A DNA stretch of 64,000 bases from Bacillus sp. Xin1 (GTDB taxonomy: Bacteria > Bacillota > Bacilli > Bacillales > Bacillaceae_G), in assembly GCF_013314535.1 (NCBI RefSeq), contig NZ_JABUAE010000002.1:248001-312000 (forward strand). Direction: 5' to 3'. The position numbers and the translations under genes were made by a program. Below are positions 18,743 to 26,631 of the stretch, piece by piece. The notes under the pieces are model-generated. The model saw nothing but the letters and a program-made list of their open reading frames with translations, was not told the DNA's origin and did no database searches. Position 1 is the first letter of the stretch. Each line of letters opens with the position of its first letter.

Positions 18743-20365
18743 ATGAGTTATGAAAAAGTGTGGGCAAACAATGAAAAGTTAAATGCTACAGAGAAAAAGA
18801 AATTAGAAAAAGATGGCTTGGAAATTTTTAAAGCTATCCCGTATTATGCTGAAAATGGGTTTGATTCTATTCCGAAAGAAGAGTGGGATTCCTTTAAATG
18901 GGCAGGATTATATTTACAACGTCCAAAAGAAGCAGGGTATTTCATGATGCGTGTAAATATTCCTTCTGGTATTTTAACGAATGAACAAGTCGAAGTATTG
19001 GCTTCTATTGCAGAAGATTATGGTCGTGACGTTCTTGATATTACTACAAGACAGGCGATTCAATTTCATTGGCTTGAAATTGGTCAAATGCCAGATATTT
19101 TTAACCGTCTAGAAAAAGTGGGATTATCAACGGCGGGAGCTTGTGGTGATATTACAAGAAATATTATTGGGAATCCTCTTGCTGGTATTGATAGTGATGA
19201 ATTATTTGATACAGCACCAATTGTAAAAGAGGTATATGAGTTCTTTCAACATAATGAAGAATTTTCGAATTTGCCTCGAAAGTTTAAAATGTCAATTAGT
19301 ACAAATGTATATAATGCAGCAAATGCTGAAATTAACTGTGCTGCCTTTACTCCAGCTACAAAAGAAATTGATGGAAAAATAGTGGAAGGCTTTCATTTAC
19401 GAGTAGGCGGGGGATTATCTGCTCGTCCGTATTTAGCGCAGGAGTTAGATTTATTCATTCTTCCTGAACAAGTGAAGTCGGTAGCAATTGCAATTGCTAC
19501 GGTTTTCCGTGATTTTGGATATCGTGAAAAGCGACATTTAGCACGTTTGAAATTTTTAGTTGCTGATTGGGGTGCGGAAAAATTCAAAGAAAAATTATTA
19601 GAATATACAGAGCCTTTACACGATAAAGGAAACGATGCTGTAAAAGGATGGAATGCAGGTTATTTCTACGGTGTTCATAAGCAAAAACAAGGTGATTTAT
19701 CATACGTTGGCTTTAATGTGCCTGTTGGACGTTTACATTCTGAGGAGTTATTTGAAATTGCTAGAATTGCGAAGCAGTATGGAAATGGTGAGATTCGTAC
19801 ATGTAACTCGCAAAATTTTATTATTCCAAATGTTCCTGAAGAAAACGTCGAGGCACTTTTACAAGAACCATTGTTTGAATCGATTTCAGCAAAACCAAAA
19901 TCATTCATTGGATATGCAGTTTCTTGTACGGGAATTGAGTATTGTAATCTCGCATTGGTAGAAACAAAAGCGCGCTTACGAAATATTGCGGACTATTTAG
20001 ATACACAACTTGTACTTGATGTACCAGTTCGTATTCATATGACGGGATGTCCAAATTCATGTGGTCAAAGGCAGATTGCGGATATCGGATTACAAGGCGT
20101 GAAATTGAAGACGAAAGAAAAAGGAATTGTTGAAGCGTTTGAAATTTATGTAGGTGGTACGTTATTAGATGGTGGTGTTTATAACCAAAAATTAAAAGGG
20201 AAGATTGATGGGGAAGACCTTCCGGATGTTCTTGTATCGTTTTTAACATACTTTAAAGAACATAAACTGCCAGCTGAAACTTTTTATGAGTTTGCAGAAC
20301 GCGTTGGAGTAGAAAATTTACAATCCGCGTTAAATACAATTTTAGAAAAAGTGATTGCATCTTAG
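18743..20365 (+). CDS. siroheme sulfite/nitrite reductase
   Basis: Six-electron reductase with coupled siroheme and [4Fe-4S]. 540 residues with two ferredoxin-like and two siroheme half-domains. Cluster cysteines in SCTGIEYCNLAL (C-x5-C) and TGCPNSCG (C-x3-C) near residues 395-440; substrate-site Arg in DITTRQAIQFHW and DITRNI. Placement between APS kinase and siroheme synthesis genes points to sulfite as substrate; the single-chain form resembles ferredoxin-dependent enzymes. No flavoprotein subunit is present nearby. Confidence 0.9.
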   Translation: MSYEKVWANNEKLNATEKKKLEKDGLEIFKAIPYYAENGFDSIPKEEWDSFKWAGLYLQRPKEAGYFMMRVNIPSGILTNEQVEVLASIAEDYGRDVLDITTRQAIQFHWLEIGQMPDIFNRLEKVGLSTAGACGDITRNIIGNPLAGIDSDELFDTAPIVKEVYEFFQHNEEFSNLPRKFKMSISTNVYNAANAEINCAAFTPATKEIDGKIVEGFHLRVGGGLSARPYLAQELDLFILPEQVKSVAIAIATVFRDFGYREKRHLARLKFLVADWGAEKFKEKLLEYTEPLHDKGNDAVKGWNAGYFYGVHKQKQGDLSYVGFNVPVGRLHSEELFEIARIAKQYGNGEIRTCNSQNFIIPNVPEENVEALLQEPLFESISAKPKSFIGYAVSCTGIEYCNLALVETKARLRNIADYLDTQLVLDVPVRIHMTGCPNSCGQRQIADIGLQGVKLKTKEKGIVEAFEIYVGGTLLDGGVYNQKLKGKIDGEDLPDVLVSFLTYFKEHKLPAETFYEFAERVGVENLQSALNTILEKVIAS

Positions 20366-20376
20366 GAGGGAGCAAT

Positions 20377-20589
20377 ATGGATTTGTATCGTTTTGAAGCA
20401 GTGTTGGCAAATGGTGTTGTTCCTGTAGTAGTTGTTGCACAAAGTGAGGAACAGGCATTTAGACTTGTTGAGGTAGAATTGGAGAAGTATTTTTTACCGT
20501 TGCCAGAAGTGAAGGAAATCTCTCTGCATGAAAAAAAGAAGATCCGCAAAGGTGCAGCATTTGTTATTCATGAGCAGGAGACATTGTAA
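20377..20589 (+). CDS. small DUF3906-like protein
   Basis: 70 residues, ATG 20377 behind TAGGAGGGAG. Sequence pattern DLYRFEAVLANGVVPVVVVAQ followed by EEQAFRLVEVELEK resembles the DUF3906 family of Bacillus, function unknown. It is eleven bases after the sulfite reductase gene, so it is co-transcribed with it and may serve that enzyme or its cofactor supply. Confidence 0.75.
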   Translation: MDLYRFEAVLANGVVPVVVVAQSEEQAFRLVEVELEKYFLPLPEVKEISLHEKKKIRKGAAFVIHEQETL

Positions 20590-20615
20590 TACAAAATGAC
20601 ACCGATTTGAATAGT

Positions 20616-20803
20616 AACTTCCATTCGTAATAGGAATGGAAGCTTCACTTTATCCCGCACTAACGGGCAGTAATACCCTCACTTTAAGATGTTAGGAAAT
20701 CAAAGAAGTTAGGTAGAGGATAACTGCCCGTAAGTGCCCGATTGGTTCAACTAACCATCAGTGGGGGATGAAACTCCCCACTGATGGAAGTTTCACTTTA
20801 TAG
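20616..20803. repeat. bcr-type dispersed repeat
   Basis: Contains CTTCACTTTATCCCGCA then GGGCAGTAA, a purine-rich middle, AACTGCCCGTAAGTGCCCGATTGG, and a second hairpin CAGTGGGG / CCCCACTG ending GATGGAAGTTTCACTTTAT. GGGCAGT and ACTGCCC form a long inverted repeat. The element lies inside the sulfur/siroheme gene cluster without breaking a gene. Confidence 0.8.
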
Positions 20804-20821
20804 TAGAAATGAGGAGAGATG

Positions 20822-21598
20822 ATGGGAAAGGTATATATTGTTGGTGCAGGGCCGGGAGATCCGGATTTAATTTCTGTAAAAGGAGTAAAGTGTATCGAGC
20901 GGGCGGATGTTATTTTATACGATCGTCTTGTAAATAAAGAGTTACTTTCTTATGCGAAGCCAGATGCTGACTTAATATATTGCGGAAAACTCCCAAACTA
21001 TCACACGATGAAACAAGAAACGATTCACGCCTTTCTTGTTAAATATGCAAAAAAAGGAAAAGTCGTAACGCGATTAAAAGGTGGAGATCCGTTTGTATTT
21101 GGAAGAGGTGGTGAAGAAGCAGAAGCGTTAGCGAAGCATGGTATTCCGTTTGAAATTGTACCTGGTATTACAGCAGGAATAGCTGCTTCTGCATATGCGG
21201 GGATTCCTGTAACGCACAGGGATGCGAGCGCAAGTTTTGCAGTTGTGACAGGGCATCGAAAAGAAGGTGCTGAAGAAGAAGTGAAGTGGGAGAACTTAGC
21301 GAAAGGTGTTGACACGCTTGCTGTTTATATGGGGGTAAGCAATCTTCCTTATATATGTGAACAACTTTTGAAATATGGAAAAGGAGAAAATACGCCAGTG
21401 GCTATTGTAGAGTGGGGAACTACACAATCTCAGCGAACCATTACAGGAACGTTAGGAACAATTGTAACGCTTGCTGAAAAAGAACAGGTCCAAAATCCGA
21501 GTATGATTGTAATCGGAGAAGTTGTTCGTTTCCGTGAAAAAATTCATTGGTTTGAAAAACAGGTGGACATTACGTATCCTGTAAGCGGAGTGTTATAA
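20822..21598 (+). CDS. cobA: uroporphyrinogen-III C-methyltransferase
   Basis: SUMT makes precorrin-2, the first step of the siroheme branch. About 258 residues; of two adjacent ATGs the second (20822) is better spaced from GAGGAG. SAM-binding YIVGAGPGDPDL at the N-terminus, RLKGGDPFVFGRGGEEAE near 85, VPGITAGIAASAYAGIPVTHR near 115. No uroporphyrinogen synthase domain is fused. Siroheme supplies the sulfite reductase upstream. Confidence 0.95.
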   Translation: MGKVYIVGAGPGDPDLISVKGVKCIERADVILYDRLVNKELLSYAKPDADLIYCGKLPNYHTMKQETIHAFLVKYAKKGKVVTRLKGGDPFVFGRGGEEAEALAKHGIPFEIVPGITAGIAASAYAGIPVTHRDASASFAVVTGHRKEGAEEEVKWENLAKGVDTLAVYMGVSNLPYICEQLLKYGKGENTPVAIVEWGTTQSQRTITGTLGTIVTLAEKEQVQNPSMIVIGEVVRFREKIHWFEKQVDITYPVSGVL

Positions 21599-21599
21599 A

Positions 21600-22352
21600 A
21601 TGAAAGCTGTATTATATGTATGTCACGGAAGTAGGCTGAAAGAGGCAAAAGAGGAAGCGGTAGATTTTGTTTCTGCTTGTATGAACTGTGTATCAGCTTC
21701 TATTCAAGAACTATGTTTTTTAGAATTAGCACAGCCTGATATTTCAGAAGGATTTGCTAATTGCGTAAGGAGAGGAGCAACAGAAATTGTCGTTGTTCCT
21801 ATTTTTTTATTAGCAGCAGGGCATGTGAAAGAAGATATTCCAAATGAACTCCAAAAAATGCAAAATAAATATCCTCACATTGCAATTACTTACGGAAATC
21901 CGTTTGGTGTTTCAGAATCACTCGTATCCGCTACGTATAAAGGGAGCGGTATTAAAGAGTATGAAAGTGGGGTAACCTTGTTGCTTGTGGCAAGAGGGAG
22001 TAGTGATCTTGAGACGTTACAAGATATGAAACGTATTGCTTCTCTGTTTGAAAAAGAGGAGAAAGTTAAAAAGGTAGAAGTATGTTATTTAGCTGCGGCA
22101 GAGCCTAGGTTTGAGGAGAAATTAAAAGAAGTTGTAGAACGAAAAGAGGAGAATGTTGTCATTCTACCTTATTTGTTATTTACAGGCTTATTAATGAGAC
22201 ACATTGAGAAGGAAGTACGTGGATACCATTCTACGAATATATATGTAAGTCCTTATTTAGGAAAAAACTGTGTATTTCAAGAAATGCTAATCCAGAAAAC
22301 GGAAGAAATATTAAGGGGAGATGAGTATGTATCCACTTACAGTACGAATTGA
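21600..22352 (+). CDS. sirB: sirohydrochlorin ferrochelatase
   Basis: Inserts iron into sirohydrochlorin. 250 residues, CbiX/SirB type with two chelatase half-domains; catalytic His in YVCHGSRLKEA at the N-terminus and in AAGHVKEDIP near 77. Starts one base after cobA and overlaps sirC by 26 bases. Confidence 0.92.
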   Translation: MKAVLYVCHGSRLKEAKEEAVDFVSACMNCVSASIQELCFLELAQPDISEGFANCVRRGATEIVVVPIFLLAAGHVKEDIPNELQKMQNKYPHIAITYGNPFGVSESLVSATYKGSGIKEYESGVTLLLVARGSSDLETLQDMKRIASLFEKEEKVKKVEVCYLAAAEPRFEEKLKEVVERKEENVVILPYLLFTGLLMRHIEKEVRGYHSTNIYVSPYLGKNCVFQEMLIQKTEEILRGDEYVSTYSTN

Positions 22353-22938
22353 AAAGAAACGTGTTGTTGTCATTGGCGGTGGTAAAGTGGCATCATTTAA
22401 AATCGCTCCTTTATTAAAAGAAGGAGCGGATATAGTTGTAGTGAGTCGTGAATTAGATGCGAGTTTAGTAAAGCTTGTAGAATCGAAGCAAATTCGTTGG
22501 TTTCAAAAAGATTATGAAAAAGAGGATTTAGAAGGTGCTTTTTTAGTAGTGGCAGCTACAAGTGATTCAATAATAAATGAATCTATTGCAAAAGATGCAT
22601 CATTAAACCAGCTTGTTAATGTAATTACCAACCCTGAAAGCGGAAATGTTCATTTTCCGGCAGCTATTCATCGAGGAAAGCTCAATGTTGCTGTTTCTAC
22701 TGGAGGTGCAAGTCCGAAACTTGCGAAAAAGATTCGGGATGATATTGCTGCGAAATATGATGAGACATATGAAGAATATCTTGATTTCTTATATGAAGTG
22801 AGAATGAAAGTGAAACAATTGCCATTAGAAAAAAGAAGGCAGAATATTTTATTGCAAGAAGTATTGAAGCTTGAGTATATTCAAAACGAGCAGAAAAGGG
22901 AAAGGTTTTTACAAGAGTTAGGTGAAAGGGTCTATTAA
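22327..22938 (+). CDS. sirC: precorrin-2 dehydrogenase
   Basis: NAD-dependent oxidation of precorrin-2 to sirohydrochlorin. 203 residues from the ATG at 22327, which is six bases after GGGGAG; an ATG two codons earlier overlaps the ribosome site. Rossmann motif RVVVIGGGKVASFK near 12-25 and the family segment NVHFPAAIHRGKLNVAVSTGGASPKLAKKIR near 115. Completes the SUMT-SirC-SirB siroheme route. Confidence 0.94.
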   Translation: MYPLTVRIEKKRVVVIGGGKVASFKIAPLLKEGADIVVVSRELDASLVKLVESKQIRWFQKDYEKEDLEGAFLVVAATSDSIINESIAKDASLNQLVNVITNPESGNVHFPAAIHRGKLNVAVSTGGASPKLAKKIRDDIAAKYDETYEEYLDFLYEVRMKVKQLPLEKRRQNILLQEVLKLEYIQNEQKRERFLQELGERVY

Positions 22939-22957
22939 AGAATAAATTAAATTCTTC

Positions 22958-22986
22958 TTTACAAATATAGCAATCTACTCTATAAT
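22958..22986 (+). promoter_or_regulatory. sigma-A promoter of the T-box transcript
   Basis: TTTACA (22958-22963), 17-base spacer, TATAAT (22981-22986), just ahead of the T-box leader. Confidence 0.75.
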
Positions 22987-22992
22987 CACAAG

Positions 22993-23280
22993 TAACTTCA
23001 ATAGATGAAATCGATGAGCAAGAAGAGTACGTATATTTGATGCGTTCAGAGAGCTGGGATAAGGTGTGAGCCCGGTACGATAAAATATACAGAATGGGCT
23101 TGCGAGAGGTATGCTGAACAGATTAGTAGGCAACCCGGGTTCCGCCGTTACAAGGATAGGGTATCGGAATTTTTCCTGTACCTGAACAAGTGGGATTGTT
23201 GATCCAATTGAGGTGGTACCACGGTATTCTATTACATATATCGTCCTCTACATGCATAGTAGCATGTAGGGGACTTTTTT
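22993..23280 (+). ncRNA. T-box leader, specifier UGG (Trp)
   Basis: Stem I shows lower helix GCAAG/CTTGC, loop AAGAGTA opposite GAATGGG, and upper helix GTATATTT/AAATATAC; the AGTA and GAA of the loop-E motif place the specifier at TGG, 23095-23097. AGAGAGCTGGG is the apical T-box signature. The antiterminator T-box reads GAGGTGGTACCACGG (23210-23224). The terminator is a 13-bp stem 23243-23255 / 23262-23274 plus T6. It should open the downstream transporter when tRNA-Trp is uncharged. Confidence 0.88.
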
Positions 23281-23362
23281 ATTTTCTAAAGGAGGTGGGC
23301 GAGTATGAAATGAAAGTGTATAATTAAGAAAAATATAAATATTCAGAAAAGGAGAATTTACG

Positions 23363-24721
23363 ATGAAAGAAACACAGCAATGGACGTCGAAAATTGGTTT
23401 TGTACTCGCAGCAGCCGGAGCCGCAGTAGGACTTGGAGCGATATGGAAGTTTCCATACGTTGCAGGTAATGGAGGGGGAGGAGCGTTTTTCTTAGTCTTC
23501 CTATTATTAACGTTATTTATTGGTATGCCTCTTCTTTTAGCGGAGTTTGTTATTGGCCGTAGTACACAAAAAGAAGCGGTTACTGCATATAAATTGCTAG
23601 TACCAAATAGTAAATTATATCCATGGATTGGTCGTATGGGAGTTGTTACTTGTTTTAGTGTACTATCTTTCTATAGTGTTGTAGGTGGGTGGATTTTATT
23701 ATATTTATATTATAGTGTGACTGGTAACTTTTGGAGCGGGACAGTGGAATACGGAAAATTGTTCGAGCAAACAATTTCGAATCCTGTTAGTGCAGTAGGT
23801 GCTCAGTTACTCTTTATGCTTTGCACTATTTTTGTAGTAAGTAAAGGTGTAGAAAAGGGGATCGAAAAAGCAAGTAAGTATATGATGCCTCTATTATTTA
23901 TTTTATTTATTGCTATTATTATTCGTTCTCTTACACTTGATGGGGCATGGGCTGGTGTTGAGTTTTTCTTAAAACCAGATTTTTCAAAACTAACAGCAGA
24001 TACAATTTTGTATGCGATGGGACAATCCTTCTTTTCGCTAACAGTAGGTGCTTCGGTGATGGTAACGTATAGCTCGTACTTAAAGAAAGAAGAGCATTTA
24101 GCAAAGTCCGCAACATCAATTGTAAGTTTAACAATTTTTATTACGGTGCTTGCGGGACTAGCAATTTTCCCGGCAATCTTCGCATTAGGAGTTAAACCAA
24201 CAGAGGGACCAGGCTTATTGTTTATTATTCTTCCAGCTGTGTTTGCGAAAATACCATTCGGACAATTTTTCTTTATCATGTTTTTAATTTTATTCTTCTT
24301 TGCAACGTTAACTTCTGCAATCTCAATGCTTGAAATTGTTGTTGCATCTGTCGCAAAAGATAATGAGAAAAAACGTCCTTCAGCATCATTTATTATTGGA
24401 TTACTTATTTTTGCGGTTGGAATTCCATCAGCTTTATCATTCGGAGTTATGAGTGATGTGAAAGTCTTCGGAAAAACATTTTTTGATTTAGTGGATTTTG
24501 CAGTAAGTAATGTATTGCTGCCGCTAGGGGTACTAGCAATTTCATTGTTTGTACCAAATAAAATGAGTAAAGACTTATTAATGAAAGAATTAGAAGTTAC
24601 AGAAACGAAAGGGAAAACATTATTTAACATATGGTTTTTCTTACTGCGTTATATTATTCCGGTAACAGTAGTAATTGTGTTTCTAAATGCAGTTGGTGTG
24701 TTTAAAATGTTTACAAAATGA
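23363..24721 (+). CDS. neurotransmitter:sodium symporter family transporter, probable tryptophan uptake
   Basis: Sodium-coupled amino-acid importer of the LeuT/TnaT fold. 452 residues with about 11-12 membrane segments. The N-terminal SKIGFVLAAAGAAVGLGAIWKFPY is the family's sodium and substrate site in TM1; LLFIILPAVFAKIPFG belongs to the TM7-8 region. The T-box specifier upstream (UGG) argues for tryptophan as substrate; that is inference from regulation, not from the transporter itself. Confidence 0.88.
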   Translation: MKETQQWTSKIGFVLAAAGAAVGLGAIWKFPYVAGNGGGGAFFLVFLLLTLFIGMPLLLAEFVIGRSTQKEAVTAYKLLVPNSKLYPWIGRMGVVTCFSVLSFYSVVGGWILLYLYYSVTGNFWSGTVEYGKLFEQTISNPVSAVGAQLLFMLCTIFVVSKGVEKGIEKASKYMMPLLFILFIAIIIRSLTLDGAWAGVEFFLKPDFSKLTADTILYAMGQSFFSLTVGASVMVTYSSYLKKEEHLAKSATSIVSLTIFITVLAGLAIFPAIFALGVKPTEGPGLLFIILPAVFAKIPFGQFFFIMFLILFFFATLTSAISMLEIVVASVAKDNEKKRPSASFIIGLLIFAVGIPSALSFGVMSDVKVFGKTFFDLVDFAVSNVLLPLGVLAISLFVPNKMSKDLLMKELEVTETKGKTLFNIWFFLLRYIIPVTVVIVFLNAVGVFKMFTK

Positions 24722-24746
24722 GCAGGGGTTTCTCCCTGCTTTTTAG
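24720..24746 (+). terminator. terminator after NSS transporter gene
   Basis: AGCAGGG / CCCTGCT stem with TTTTT tail, immediately after the stop codon. Confidence 0.8.
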
Positions 24747-24751
24747 TTTGA

Positions 24752-24880
24752 TTGTATCCCGCATTAATGGGCAGTAAGACTCTCATCTCAAGATTCAGAG
24801 AGGAATAAGGAAGATGGATGGGAGATCAACTGCCCGTAAAAGCCCGATTGGTGAGGGCTGATTAAAGTTTCATTTTATAG
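24752..24880. repeat. bcr-type dispersed repeat
   Basis: TATCCCGCATTAATGGGCAG ... CTCATCTCAAGATTCAGAGAGG ... GATCAACTGCCCGTAAAAGC ... GCTGATTAAAGTTTCATTTT. Same order of blocks as the repeats at 20616, 37628 and 53219; GGGCAGT/ACTGCCC arms form a long hairpin. Confidence 0.8.
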
Positions 24881-24909
24881 CAAATACTTTTCTTTATAAC
24901 TTTCGTCGT

Positions 24910-24946
24910 AAATAAAAAAACTCGGTATGCACCGAGTTTTTTATTT
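24910..24946 (-). terminator. terminator of M23 peptidase gene
   Basis: AAAAAAACTCGGT ATGC ACCGAGTTTTTT, symmetrical with T runs on both strands, at the end of the minus-strand gene. Confidence 0.9.
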
Positions 24947-26213
24947 ATGATCCGATATAACCAGAAGGATCAACTGCATTTGTTTTACCTACATTCCATT
25001 CGCCAATATGGATTTCGAAATGTAAATGTTGCCCAGTAGATTGCCCAGTATTTCCCATGAAACCTAATTGTTGACCTTGTTTTACAGCTTGACCGACAGA
25101 TACAGAGCGGCTGCTCATATGAGCGTATACTGTTGTGTATGTTTTGCCATTCATTCGATGTGATAAATAGACAACATTTCCGTAACTAGATGACATATCA
25201 GACCGAATGACAACACCATCAGCAGCTGCCATAATTGGTACTGTACCAGAAGCGGCGATATCTAAACCAGCATGGCGTCCGCGGGAAGGGTCGTTAAATC
25301 CTGAACTGAATCTTCCGGCTGCTGGTTTAATAAAGCCATTTTTATTTGTATCTTGCGGTGTTGGAGCAGTTTGTGCAGCTTCTTTAGTAGAAGCGTTTTT
25401 TTGTGCTTCTTCCGCTTTACGAGCTTCCTCAGCCTTACGAGCTTCTTCCGCTCGTTTTTCTTCTTCAATTGCTTTTTGAACAGCTTGGCGTTGATTTTCT
25501 AAAATACTTTTTGACTCTTCTAAGCCTTCAATCTCAGAATCTACTTTTGATACTTTAGTATGTAGATCGTTAATAAGTGCTTGTTGTTCTTGGTGGTTTT
25601 TCTGAAGTTCTTGTTGCTTTTGCTCCAATTTTTGCTTCGATTCGTTTAGTTGTTGTTCTTTCTTTTCAACAGCTTCTTTTTCTGTTTTTACAGTTTCTTG
25701 ATCAGTTGTTTGTTTTTTTACAATCTCTGTATCGTTATTTAAAATCAAGCTAACGGAATACATATTATCAACAAGATCCGCGAAATTATTTGAGTTCATC
25801 AATACTTCAGTTACGATATTTGTTCGTGGTTTTTCTTGCATGGATTGTAGTCGTTGTTTAATGACGTCTTGACGAGTGTCGATATTTGTTTGCAATTGTT
25901 CGATACGTTTCTTCTTATCGGCAATTGTTTGTTGTGTTTTACTAATTTCTGTTTGTGTATCGTTTAAATCAGCTTCATTTTTATTGATAGAAGCTGTTAA
26001 CTCATCAATCTTTTTTTGTAAGTCTTGTATTTCCTTTTCCATCTGTTCTTTTTCTGCTGACTTGTTCTGTAATTCTTGTTGGTTACCCTCTAATTCGGAT
26101 TGAATATTAGATAATTTATCTTGACTTGTTTCTGCATATGTAACTGACTGCAATGGAGAAACAAAAATAGCACTTGCTGCTAATACGCTGAAAGCGACGT
26201 ATTTCTTTTTCAT
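24945..26213 (-). CDS. secreted M23 peptidase with N-terminal coiled coil
   Basis: Cell-wall endopeptidase of the EnvC/LytM-like type. 422 residues: signal peptide to about 27 (ends TYAETS), a long coiled coil about 30-260 rich in Glu, Lys and Gln with ten-residue EEARKAEEARKAEE-type repeats, and a C-terminal LytM domain about 300-420. Zinc ligands are HAGLDIA and HLHFEIH, plus VYAHMSS, so the domain looks catalytically complete. The coiled coil suggests control by a partner such as FtsEX; none is encoded here. Confidence 0.92.
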   Translation of the reverse strand: MKKKYVAFSVLAASAIFVSPLQSVTYAETSQDKLSNIQSELEGNQQELQNKSAEKEQMEKEIQDLQKKIDELTASINKNEADLNDTQTEISKTQQTIADKKKRIEQLQTNIDTRQDVIKQRLQSMQEKPRTNIVTEVLMNSNNFADLVDNMYSVSLILNNDTEIVKKQTTDQETVKTEKEAVEKKEQQLNESKQKLEQKQQELQKNHQEQQALINDLHTKVSKVDSEIEGLEESKSILENQRQAVQKAIEEEKRAEEARKAEEARKAEEAQKNASTKEAAQTAPTPQDTNKNGFIKPAAGRFSSGFNDPSRGRHAGLDIAASGTVPIMAAADGVVIRSDMSSSYGNVVYLSHRMNGKTYTTVYAHMSSRSVSVGQAVKQGQQLGFMGNTGQSTGQHLHFEIHIGEWNVGKTNAVDPSGYIGS

Positions 26214-26316
26214 AGTGGTCTAGCTCCTTTCCCTATGATGTATATATCATAATTGGAAGAATACTGTCTATTATTGTAATCATAATGTAACGAAAGTTTT
26301 ATAAATGTACTATGAA

Positions 26317-26476
26317 TTGTCGGGAATAAGGTAATTTTTGTATATTATTTCGTTTGATGTAATGAAAATAAAGGAGAGAGAACACCGATAAACACTTTAA
26401 GGAATCGTTCTCATGTTAGGTTTTCTGACATGGGTTTTGTTTTTGTCAAGAAAATTATTTGCGTTCACGCAAACTT
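26317..26476 (+). promoter_or_regulatory. structured leader with internal terminator before gltT-like gene
   Basis: Promoter-like TTGTCG (26317-26322), 18-base spacer, TATATT (26341-26346). Then hairpin GAGAAC..CGAT / ATCGTTCTC (26378-26412), next a strong intrinsic terminator CATGTTAG GTTTT CTGACATG plus T-rich tail (26412-26446), and a third hairpin TTTGCG/CGCAAA near 26459-26474. Either a short RNA ends here or the terminator controls the symporter gene 160 bases on. No known riboswitch class recognised. The rest of the 26214-26631 gap shows nothing else. Confidence 0.5.
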
Positions 26477-26631
26477 ATTTTGTTGTCAGATTTCATTTTT
26501 TGATTTATCATTTTTAACAGAGACAAAAAATGTAGTGAATTGTCGAATAATATGTAATACTCTTAATTTCTTAGTTTTATAGAAAAAAGAAATGTAGAGT
26601 TAATGCATGTAAGAAGGGGGTTGCAGCAAGT

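Noticed and set aside
23803-24630. 275-residue minus-strand ORF inside the NSS transporter
   Set aside because: Antisense shadow of a membrane protein gene; the polar, Asn/Lys/Ile-rich translation is typical of reading the opposite strand of hydrophobic codons.
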